Assembly (NCBI RefSeq): GCF_026914265.1
Contig: NC_069127.1
Span: 25,186,637-25,250,636, forward strand
Length of the DNA: 64,000 nucleotides
Direction: 5' to 3'
Origin: Mya arenaria
Lineage: Eukaryota; Mollusca; Bivalvia; Myida; Myidae
Shown here: positions 48,397 through 58,069 of the stretch, piece after piece
How positions within the stretch are numbered: position 1 is the stretch's first letter
How the letters are laid out: each line of letters opens with the position of its first letter
Position numbers and translations under genes: made by a program
Notes under the pieces: model-generated
The model's input: only the letters and a program-made list of their open reading frames with translations
Told to the model about the DNA's origin: nothing
Database searches by the model: none

Positions 48397-48996
48397 CACC
48401 ACCACCACAACCACTACTACCATTACTATTACTATTACTACTACTACCACTATAACCACTACTACTACTACCACTTTAGTAACCTTACACATATCTGCGA
48501 TTCCGTTTGACCAGCTTAAGAATGGACGAGTGGTGGCACCGGCTTCTGGTTCTCTTGTTAATGTTAATCCTTCCTTGTTTGTTTAGGAATGGAACCTTTC
48601 GAGAATAACAGAGCGTGGCAGGTGTGGAAGGCGGAAATCATGAAATCCCGGGGGAGCGGCGGGGGGCTTGGGGGTAAGGGCGGAGGGTTTGGGATATTTA
48701 AAGGTCAGGACGGACAGCCTGGAGGGAGCGGTCCCGGCGGTGAAGGCGGTGCAGGGGGTAAAGGAGGGTCGTTTTTTGATGGTATCAGATCGTGGTGGTC
48801 TAACGACAAGACTGCGCAGACACAGGATACGACAGCCACACAGGGAGCAATACCGCCCGATGGTGCAACAGGAGGGGGTGGAGCAGGGGGTAAAGGTGGA
48901 AGTGGATTATTTGGTTTCTTCAAAGGAAAGGACGGTGAACCGGGGGAGCCTGGGCCCAATGGGCGTGGAGGGAAGGGAGGTGGGAGTTCCCTGTAA
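39703..48996 (+). CDS. Gene C: secreted RRM-like protein with collagen-like Gly tail
   Basis: Six exons: 39703-39772, 42742-42869, 43202-43289, 43693-43764, 44831-44896 and 48587-48996. They sum to 834 nt, i.e. 277 aa, and every junction has GT/AG and the right phase. The signal peptide (MIIIASYFLVAILFPIF...) is cleaved near CSQG. The RRM-like region (about residues 40-108) has RNP2-like VVVTEL, RNP1-like RGTGIVVF, a helix of TPEEAQRAIQQF type and a final strand PMRVQSAEMF. Linker: DGDFQELVHEAEQLY. The tail starts FENNRAWQVW, has one Gly-X-Y block (KGQDGQPGGSGPGGEGG), a spacer with IRSWWSNDKT and a second block ending GPNGRGGKGGGSSL. Introns are far larger than in A and B (about 3 kb and 3.7 kb for introns 1 and 5) because of inserted repeats. 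It is most likely a functional secreted matrix-type protein; the tissue is not inferable. Confidence 0.9.
39773..42741 (+). other. Intron 1 of gene C
   Basis: About 3 kb against about 440 bp in gene B. It holds a CAGGGGCGTAGCTAGC-type fragment (about 40168-40260), a hAT-like element (40764-41041) and another GGATTCAGG/GGGGGCG fragment near 41590. Frames at 41816-42115 (-) and 42458-42745 (+) are not recognised; I do not call them genes. Confidence 0.6.
40764..41041 (+). mobile_element. hAT-like non-autonomous element
   Basis: Starts CAGGGGCGGCTCCAGGATTT and ends in a GGGGGCGCCCCTCCCC stretch and CTCATGGATACGCTAGTG. CAGGGGCG ends are typical of hAT-derived MITEs. No coding sequence. Confidence 0.5.
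43978..44316. mobile_element. MITE with about 45-bp inverted repeats, copy 2
   Basis: CATTCGGAGCTCCTCGGCCA at the left and its near-complement (TGGCCGAGGAGTTCCGAATG) at the right. It lies in intron 4 of gene C. Better preserved than the copy at 37813. Confidence 0.85.
45098..46581. mobile_element. TTAA-flanked MITE interrupted by another repeat
   Basis: The left end TTAAAGCTGCACTCTCACAG and right end CTGTGAGAGTGCAGCATTAA are inverted, with internal arms (GACAACTTTTTTTATTC against AAAAAAAGTTGTAAAAATGG). TTAA at both ends fits piggyBac-type targeting. A foreign repeat of about 1.15 kb (45166-46323) splits it. All lies in intron 5 of gene C. Confidence 0.8.
45166..46323 (+). repeat. TTTTTAGCTCTACTGG interspersed repeat
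   Basis: Begins TTTTTAGCTCTACTGGCCAA and ends ATAGGCCCTTTTGGGCCTCT. Its first part is itself doubled (GTGAACACGATACAGTATTC near 45290 and GTGAACACGATACAGTCTTC near 45460). A truncated copy lies at about 34166-34700. It inserted into the MITE at 45098-46581. Confidence 0.7.
46804..47169. mobile_element. TTAA-type MITE, copy 4
   Basis: TTAAAGATGCACTCTTACTC at the left and GAGTGTGACTTTAA at the right. Fourth copy of the family, in intron 5 of gene C. Confidence 0.65.
47590..47765. repeat. Third copy of the 33.1-kb duplication end
   Basis: GAAGCAGAAAAAAGCATAGT, ATAGGCTTAGAA and GACCCATTTGGGAACGCATTT match 33120-33295. The microsatellite follows directly. Confidence 0.65.
47760..48478. repeat. 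700-bp CAC/CTA/ACC trinucleotide tract
   Basis: Almost every triplet is CAC, ACC, CTA, TAC or ACT, so one strand is nearly free of G. It ends about 110 bp before the last-exon acceptor of gene C. The very long Thr, Tyr/His or Val frames are artefacts. Confidence 0.97.
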
Positions 48997-49735
48997 TTAC
49001 TACGTATATTTGATGGACATTTCGAGTCAAATTATAAATTGGACAAATGGTGAAGTTTATTAACGATACATTTTGTCTTGTTCAGACATTTACTTTAATG
49101 TTGATGGTTTCTGTTGGAATTGTTGTTTTGTATTAAAATATTGACACATATTTGGTCCTTTTACTATGCTGCTAATATGATATTTTGTGATCGATTGTTC
49201 CTCGTCGTTTGTTGTCATCATTTTGTTATGAAATTATCTACTTTAAGGATGTTTCATGTGCTTCCGTCATGGTTGTTAAATAAATTCCGACCCGATTGCA
49301 CGTGCAAAATACTGCTAAACATGACGTCAGTTAATGATGACTCGTGAGCTTAAAGGTGAGGGTGCAAAATCTGTATTTCTAACTTCGTATTTGATAACAA
49401 ATTAAAAATATATGTAAAAAAAATGTTGATTAAACACGTGTTTCCGGTACGGATAAAATAAAGCCGATTCGGCACGCTGCGTACCTAAAAATTGGGCAAG
49501 CGCTGCACGCGCCTTTGCATGCGGTATTCCCATCAGGACCAGATATGGTATTTACTTATTTAAATAATGACTGACCTAACATCATAAAAATTATGTTGAA
49601 TATACATGAAGTACTCATTTCTCTTATAGGAAATCAGTCAGTTATCCACCTGTATCACTAGTCTTGAACAGTATCGAAGTGCATGTATTAATTTGTTTAG
49701 GGTTGGTTGCTGCGTGCCAAATTGCCAATAACTGG
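48997..49735. other. 3' flank of gene C
   Basis: The first 65 bp match the 3' flank of gene B, which supports common descent beyond the coding region. No further gene is seen to 49735. Confidence 0.5.
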
Positions 49736-49737
49736 TT

Positions 49738-50425
49738 TTATGTTTTCTATATCATTACATTACATGATAAACATAAATAAGTTATTATTTACCTAAAGGA
49801 TAATAATATAAAATGAAGACAATGTAGGTGTGCCACAGACGGGATACTTTAATCAGAAATACATTCACATTCAAAGCAAATTGTTCCAAGAAAAAAATGC
49901 GCTAGCAAAATACACCTGGCTTCAATGTTCTTATACACAAATCAAATAGAAAAAAATACACTGCTAAAGAGCAGTCATAGTGTCCGGAACCACTGCTGCA
50001 CCCACTCTCAGAGTCAACATCACTTGCACTGCCATGGTAACAGAAAATTACCAAACTGGAAAGATAAATATGCATGAGACAATATTCAAAAATAATGTAC
50101 ACAACATAATTATATTCTAAGTATAAACATCCATAGTAAATGAAAATTTGACAATTTGAAAGAAGTTTATGCTAACCCGTCTGAGCGTCGAATGACCAAT
50201 TCAATACTATAGAAGCACGAGGAAAACTACTAATTTACGCACGAGTAACCAAATCTATACCAAATAGTACTCTTATAAACCTATACCGCAGATATAATAA
50301 ATACATTTATGTTTTCTATTTCATTACATTACATGCCAAACATAAATAATTTATTATTTACCTAAAAGATAAGAATATAAAAAGAAGACGATGTGGGTGT
50401 GCCATAGACGGGATACTTTAATCGA
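49738..50425. repeat. Paired direct repeats at the end of the YR element
   Basis: Starts TTATGTTTTCTAT, continues through TCATTACATTACATG and ends ACGGGATACTTTAATC in both copies, 570 bp apart. Confidence 0.8.
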
Positions 50426-53400
50426 ATGAAAAAGAACGGGAACCTTCTTGTTCATGTTTTAAAACAAATTCATATATTTGTTACAGTTGATAAAAAGTTC
50501 TACTACAAATAATCAAATATCATGACAGAGAAATATATTTACATATTCATACAGATAAATAATTATATTTAGTATGTCGTCTGAAACATATATTCATTTA
50601 ATATTCCACTGTTCCATTTAAATGTTATTACTTCTCGTTAACATAACACCCCCGACTGAAGCTAATGAAACAACATTAGTAAAAGCAAACTAGTGTAAGA
50701 CATCTAGCACACTGATAAATCATTTTTCATCCTAACTGTAAAGATAAACGATACTTTTCAGAGACATCGTACAAATATTTAAATGCCTAAATTCTTCGAT
50801 ACACTCATTTTGATTTCTACTGAATCTCTAACATATCTGTCCTTAGCACTGTCGGACTTCCAACGTCCGTGCTTTTAAGCATTCTATCGGGCACGCCATT
50901 TACCATAGCCGCTGTAGCTCCGCCCGAACGAAAGGAATGAAGACCATATTGTTTACTATCAATACCAACAACTTTTAGATTGGTAACTAAAATTTCCCTA
51001 GCTCTATTGTAGGAAATTGGTTTGCCCGAGCATAGAATATGTTTGTTCAATTTACGAGAGTATCTGATATTACGAAAAATATAATCACCTGAATTTTCAT
51101 TAATCTCAGCTTCAGTGAGATATTTCTCAAGGAAATAAACTGGACATGAACATTTGCCTGTTCTGGAAATAAAAACCTTTTCTCCAGCTTTGCGCTGATC
51201 TGTTTTACTAGAAGAAATAAAGATTTCTGCACAATCAGACAGAATCTTTAAGTCAGATCTTTTTAAATGCGAAAGTTCGCCAAATTTTCAAAAAACCTGC
51301 AAAACTTAGTAGACACATACTAATAAATCTTAAATCCAACAAGTTTTTTGTACCTCCAAAATGAGCAATAAGTTTAAGCAAATCATCTTTAGAAATTTCA
51401 AATTTTTAATGAACCGGTCTTCCAGAAACCCGCAACAGGCCATTTTTAATGAAACTCACTAAATTAGAAGAGCAAGGATCAGTTAACCTCGAAACCTTAT
51501 TAGCCCACGAAATACTGTAAATAATAGCATTTACTTTTGATGCTGACGGTGAAGAGCCCTTCATGGATGACAGAAAAAGCGCTACATGATAATCGGAAGC
51601 TGGAAGAGGTTGAAATTCATATTTTTACACCATATGCAAAACGATTTAAAATAACAGTTGTATTGTTTGAAAGTGTTGTCCGATTTCGAAAGTTTCACAT
51701 TATCATGATGTGTTTTTAGATCATCGGGCAGAGATTCTTTGTGAAAATTCCTCCATAATCCAACCTTGAATGCATCTGTCAAATGTGCAATATAAGATAT
51801 TATTAGCAAATTTAGTGCTTAAAAATTAAAGCATCCTTTACACATATTTTAAATAAAATAAATTGAAAAAATAATAATTAAAAAACGTCTTTCTAATACT
51901 CTTCGTATACAGTACACGACTTCATTTGTACCAGGTACAAATGGAACACTCCAGTTCAACAGACCGAGTAAAGTTAAAAATCCATTACATTCCGGCACAA
52001 CAGACCGAATAAAAGTCATATTCGCAAATTTTGATCAATTGTAGATTGTTAGTATCTGATACCGACAATGTGTAATAAAACCCCTTTTAAAACTATTAAA
52101 GAGGGGCAACAACCCATATACAATGAAATACTGTATTGTCCCAATTATCTTTCTTATATGTTTTAATACTACTGATATTCATAGTATTATGTACTGAAGT
52201 AATACATTTTCCCTTCATAATACATAATCGTGTATAACACACGAGACACAAATGAACACTCAGGTACAACAGACCGAGTTATTTTGAAAGTAAAACAAAC
52301 GAATTCCTGCCTAAAAACTGCTTACGTATGAAGCCAAAAATATGCATTGGAATAACACAATTACGAGTATAAACGGATAGCTAGAACTTTACTAGAGAAA
52401 CGCCTAGAATTGAAAACGCAATCCCTCCTTCTATCAAAGATTGATTGGCCCTTATAAAACTCCAAGACCTCCAGGACAAAATCTCTCTTTTGGCAATTCG
52501 CTTCAAACAACATTGGCCAAAATGCCGCACTAGGCTACTTAGGAACATCTAACGTTCCGTGAGCAGAACAAGCTAATAGATGAAAAACAGCTCTATTGAC
52601 TAGATAAATTGGTGGAACCAGCCAATTATTCTCACTGGCCCAGTTCTGTGTGAACGAATCAACTGCCTCAGTTTCAAAATCATAAAATTTTGAATTAAAT
52701 CTGCGTATTTTCCTATTACTATAATTAGCAAATCTGTCAGCTGTGAATGGTCCCCATATCCCATTCATATAACTGAGGAACTGAGGAGTAACCTCCCATT
52801 CATCCGTATTCCTGTACTTACTAATATCATCAGCAACATGGTTCAAATCCCTGGGAACCCACTGAATATCAAGGTCAATCTTGTTTTGAAAACATAGTTT
52901 AAACACCTTTAGAGCTAATTCCTGTAACTCTAAAAATGGAGCTTCCAACATCAATAACATGAACACAAACTTGAGATTCCGAGAGCCACTTCACTTGATG
53001 GTTTGCTAAAATATGCCCATAAGCTCTCAATGGTAAACATACAGCTTTCATTTCCCGAAAAGTTGAACTTTTTTGCGTCATCTTGAGAACACATGTCATG
53101 AAATACAAAACCTGGCATGTTAACAATGTGAGCACCACATGCGAAACTACAAGCATCAGAAAAAACTTCCAGCGTATCTACAGCAGAACTTTTGCTTAAA
53201 GATCTGTGATTTAAATTGTCTACATGTTCAAGCCAGAATCTTATTTCGGATAAACACGGACAGTCTATTTCTAATGTGAATGGGCAGTCCCAACTATTCC
53301 TTAAACAAATTTGTATATACATAAACCTAGACATAAGCCGTGCAATATTACCAATTACCGGCATCATTGAAATAACTTTCCCAGTACACTTTGCTAGCTT

Positions 53401-54110
53401 CCTAGCAGTAACAGAAGGAAAAGAATCTAAAAGTTTTAAAAGTGACATTTTGAAGTCATCAATTCTACGTGCAGGAATACTGATAGAACTATCAGTACTA
53501 TTCCACACCAAACCAATCCATTCCAGGTTTTCTACCGGTACCCATACGGACTCATTTATGATAAGCCCAGCCTGATTAAGACTATCTTTCACAAAAATTG
53601 CATCACGAGTTGCTAAATCACGACTCTTGTTAATACCCCATCCATCATCAAGAAACATTATTATTTTAATGCCATTCAAAATCTCCAAAACTTGACTATT
53701 TCACGCAACAGTTTTGTGAAAACAAAAGGGGCGCTTGACAATCCAAAAGCAACGACTGAATAGCGGTAAAATTTTCCTTCTAAACTGAAACCTAAGAATG
53801 TTTGATGTTCTGGAAAAATATCAATATGATAATAACCCTTAGACAAATCAAATTTATAAAAATATGAATCTTTTTCAAAATACTCAACGCCTACCTTCCA
53901 ATCTTCAAATGTCATCTTTTCCTTCCATATATATTTATTTACTAACCTAAGATCTAAAATAAGTCGTTTCTTGCCCGATTTACTGACGGACACACTTAAA
54001 GGACTGACTTCATGTGGTGGACAATCTTGTTGTACTATAAAACCGTTTTTCAACATTTCATCAATCACTTACAAATTCAATATTGGACAGGGCGGACTGA
54101 TTATTTTTTG
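49738..54110 (-). mobile_element. Decayed DIRS/Ngaro-type tyrosine-recombinase retrotransposon
   Basis: Minus-strand element with, in order, a reverse transcriptase region (about 53.7-54.1 kb; FDLSKGYYHIDI and FGLSSAPFVFTK motifs), an RNase H-like region (about 52.5-53.7 kb) and a tyrosine recombinase region (about 50.8-51.3 kb; YGLHSFRSGGATA). Two direct repeats of about 120 bp (49738-49858 and 50308-50425) flank the 3' end, as in split-repeat YR elements. The right limit is uncertain, and no gag region is identified. It is broken in several places and is a fossil of moderate age. Confidence 0.8.
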
Positions 54111-54348
54111 AGAACGATTTATCTGGTATTGAAAACAAAGGAACTTTATATCCATTTTCAATAATATCTATTATATCAGGATTAGTTCCAATAGTCTTCC
54201 AATATTGAACATGATTTTTGAGACTACCTTTAACAAAATATGTTTTATTGAGAGAATCAGATTCAAACTCAAAACAGTGTTCTTCATTACAAAGATTGTA
54301 TTTTACTCAAATATTGTTCTGGTTAAAGATTGTGTATGGTAGCAACAC

Positions 54349-54740
54349 ATATTAACAAGAGCTGTCGTAAGACAGCGCGCTCGACTACGCCGCTTTGACC
54401 TAGAAGTGCATACAAAAACGATGTATTATGTGCCTGTCAAAAGCAATAAAACAATCAAATTAAAAAGTGAACAAGAATCGCGATGTGACAAAACCAGGTT
54501 TATAATGATTGGCAGAAGAGATTCAGTTTCAACTGCTTTATTCTACTTTTTGTAACAGTGACCTTGATCCTAAGGGCCCCAAACACAATCCCATGGAAGT
54601 CATCCATTAACTCTTCCTACATATCAAGTTCAGTCACAGTATGTCAACTATTATAACTAAAACAGTAATCTATTTTTAGAAAGAGTGACCTTGACCCTAA
54701 GGGGTTTTGCAAAAGGCAATCCATGAAAGCTCTGTAAAAA
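54349..54740 (+). repeat. AACAAGAGCTGTCGTAAGAC repeat, copy 1
   Basis: Shares GCGCTCGACTACGCCGCT, TGTGACAAAACCAG and CCAAACACAATCCCATG with 61429-61715. Two copies in the same direction. Family not identified. Confidence 0.65.
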
Positions 54741-55360
54741 TTGATGGCGTCAGGCAGAACCTGGAACGACTTCCTGAGCCAGCACAAGAACTTTATAGAA
54801 GTGGTACAGTGAAGCAACTCCGAGACCGCATGTCCGCTAAACTCTCGAAACTGATGGCTTAAAGTGAAATATTGCCGACCATGACATCTGGTATAAACCG
54901 TATAACATTGTCAAAAATATACATAACAATATACTACAGTACCATCAGTACATGGACAAAAACACTTTTGGCATTGCTTATACACAATGCATACTTGTTT
55001 GTGTTAACGGCAATGTCCATCTTCAGGGTCCGTATGAAATGAACACCTTAGATTTATAATAAAACATATTTAAGGATTAATCGCATTTAACCACGTCTTG
55101 CGGCTGTACCAGGTCTTGCGCATTAACCACGTCTTGTGACTGTACCAGGTCCTGCGCCAATACCAGGTAATGCACAAAGACTAAATCGTAGGGACCGCAT
55201 AGCGGCGGATTTAGACACCGAGGATGAAGAAGACGGCAAGCCGCCTAGGTGAAGAAGGCTAATCGCCGACCTTACTCGAGAGAATAACGAATTATATAAT
55301 GATTTTATGAGGAACAGAGAACCCAGGATCCTCACAGATTTTGGCATTTATCGTAATTAA
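54715..55360 (+). other. Two coding-like fragments of unknown origin
   Basis: A plus-strand frame near 54720-54861 reads VRQNLERLPEPAQELYRSG and ends at TAA. Another near 55150-55360 reads LNRRDRIAADLDTEDEED and RENNELYNDFMRNREPRI. Both look like protein sequence by composition. I do not recognise them, and they may belong to a mobile element. A doubled CACGTCTTG...TGTACCAGGTC unit precedes the second. Confidence 0.3.
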
Positions 55361-55369
55361 AAATCGAAC

Positions 55370-57060
55370 GAAAACCGTAACAAACTCATGACGCTTTCGA
55401 AACACATTATTATATTTTTATTGGCCGAACTATTAAACTTTGAAAAGCTCCCCGTATAATTTGTATGAAATGTCCGTTATCCGACTTAAACCTGGCCATC
55501 CGCTCTCAGTTCGAAAAACATAATAGTAACCTAATTTTACTTTCTGCTTACCTTTATATCAGTAATATTTTCGCAAATTAATCCGCTATATTTTTTTTAT
55601 TTCGGATCGTCCATTCATATTAACGCCGTATACACACATGTTGTGACGCCATGATTTTCTATTTTAATCAGGGGCCCTCTAAATGGGATTTATGTAGAAC
55701 AATAGTAAAAATATTTATTTAAAAGTTCGTGTTTACTATTTAACCTCATGAACAAAGCAAATATTCGTAAATCAGCATGTTATAAGACGGATTTATTAGT
55801 GACGGTTTATTTTAAAAACAACGGTTGATTTCTAAAGACATTTGTGGACCCGTTTCAAATGATTCATGATTGTCCCTGTATATCCACCGAATATTTTAAT
55901 TGTTATTGATATTATAATGCTGCACTAAAGACCGATATTTGTCATTGATCAGCCTTAGCCAGATTAGTATATCGGAGTAGGAGGCAGATAAAGACTTCTT
56001 AACACTTTAGGGGGTAGGTCCTGAAGATATTTAAGGCAAACATTTTATCAATATCTGCTGAAAAAGAGTGAATACATCTCAGGGGTTAATCATATATGTA
56101 AATATTTGCTGTGGAATGGGCCATTACCCAAATATTCGCTCACCAAGGGGAGAAGGTCGATTAAAGGGATCTAGTTATGAACTTGGCTGTACAAATTCAC
56201 ACGATTGGGATTGAAGTCTTTTCCAAAAGTCGAAAAGCAGAAAAAATATTTATGGCTTGGCAGAAAAAAACGTGGTGTCATTAATGAGACTGGTAAGACC
56301 GTCCCTTTTCAATCTAAGCCTCATTCTCGAGTTTGCTCAGTTCACTTTGTTGAAATATGAATTTATTATTTAAAAATGGTCAGTTACAATAATTATCGGT
56401 AACTGGACAAGGCAATAACGCATTTATGGGCCAGGTTGTATCTAAATATTTGGCGGGGATGTATGCTTTGGGTTTTTAAGCTGTCACATTTGCCTCATAT
56501 TCTTGGTATTTAATTTGGATCATTTTCTCTGTGAAGAGTCCGGGGGTAGTCCCCTTGGTGACAAGAAGCTGAAATGGGTTCGCATGTGATTTAGTTAGGT
56601 TCTGGTAATGCGATTAGAACGTTATATTGTACTTCGAACTATTTTATTATATTAAGAGAGTTCTATAGAGTTCTGTGGCTGTTACACTGTTACAATGTGT
56701 TGGTGCCGAATTGACTAGGCCGAATTCGTTTGGTGCCGAATTGTCCAGTTACCGTTACACTACACGTGTGTTGTGCTAGGGCTGTACCCTCCTGCCAAGC
56801 TACATCGTGTCTTTGTGGAAAATAGTAACTTAAAATGGACGTGATGGTTGTCCCTTCTTGTTATGTGTTTGTAATATTGTAACTAAAAACGTTTTACGGG
56901 GAGGGTGCGGAAGGGGTATCCTCTCCAAACTCTGGTTAAGTGAGATAGTGTAACTGAAATTGTTGATGGACTAGGTGCGTGCCGTTTTCCTAATTTACTT
57001 TGTTATAGTCCGATATTGAAGTTATTTTTAGACGGAAAAAAATAAAACACTCAGAGAAAG
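55370..57060. other. Gene-free AT-rich stretch
   Basis: No family recognised. A doubled TTGGTGCCGAATTG motif lies at 56699 and 56731. Confidence 0.3.
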
Positions 57061-57111
57061 TAAAATCCACAACAGCTTTAAGCCTGTCAATAGTGATAGA
57101 AGAACAGAACC

Positions 57112-57900
57112 TTGCATCTTACAGTTAAAAAGTCAATTCGACAGTTTGGCGTGCACGTGGCTGTCGAGAAGACCCTGACTAGATCCATCCTGAGGAGTTT
57201 GGGCTTTGTTAAACGCAAGAGCACCAAGGCAACGAAGACGCTCCCGACAGACTTCGAGGACATCAGGGACAACTTCGTGTCCAAGGTCCATGGCATGATT
57301 CAGGAGCACCATATTCCGGACTCATTGGTGCTCAATTTCGATCAGACGGGAGATGGTTCCGGGAGGCGAATGTACGATGGAGGAGCGGGGGTCGGTCCAG
57401 GTCACTATCGCCAGACTGGACGACAAGAGGCAGATGACGGCCATTCTTACAGTTACCAAGAGCGGGAGGATGGTGCCGCCGCAGCTGATCTACGCAGGAA
57501 AGACTGGATCAACGAGGTCTCAAGAATGCGTTACGTTGAAAAGATCCTTTTTCCCTACATAAACAGAATGCGATAGTCATCTCTAATATCTTCAGGGCCC
57601 ATTAGAGCCCCGAGTTCCATCGGCTCCTATGTGACAAAAGTATTTGTTAAACGTACCGACCGCCGTCAACCCCTAGGCCTCATAGTTAACTTTGATTAGA
57701 AAGAAAACATCAAGAGATGCTTCCATGAGTGGTATTCCGCACAGGTCGTACCCCTTCTTGACAATGACGCCGACCGCATGACGGCTGCCAACCACGTCGA
57801 CATGCAGACTTCAACCATCAAGCCACTTCATGCCGATAGAATCATCGCCACCCACGTGAAGATGGATGACCGCCGTAACCTGATCCACTCAATGTGCAAA
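57112..57900 (+). pseudogene. Broken pogo/Tigger-like DDE transposase
   Basis: The first part (57112-57350) includes SILRSLGFVKRKSTKATKTL and DSLVLNFDQTG, the region with the first catalytic Asp in DDE_1 (TcMar-pogo-like) transposases. The conserved continuation MVPGGECTMEERGSVQVTI, LDDKRQMTAILTVT and PPQLIYAGKT is in the next frame (57353-57490), so a frameshift separates them. After a gap, a 3' part at 57701-57890 reads CFHEWYSAQV and HVDMQTSTIKPLHADRI. Several stops and a missing segment make it non-functional. Ends of the element were not found. Confidence 0.75.
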
Positions 57901-58069
57901 ATGCGCAAAATGTGCTGTATTAGTCTGCTGTTATTTAATGTTTTAATACTGTATGACTTGTTGATACTGTTATATGGTTTAGTTCATTTTGAATATCATC
58001 TCATTTTTATCATATCATTACACTATTTATTCACACGTATTTGTTTAATAAATATATTGAACACGTTGT

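Noticed and set aside
47692-48586. Very long Thr-, Tyr/His- and Val-rich open frames on both strands
   Set aside because: They are translations of a CAC/CTA trinucleotide tract; frames are open on several phases at once, and the region lies within intron 5 of gene C.
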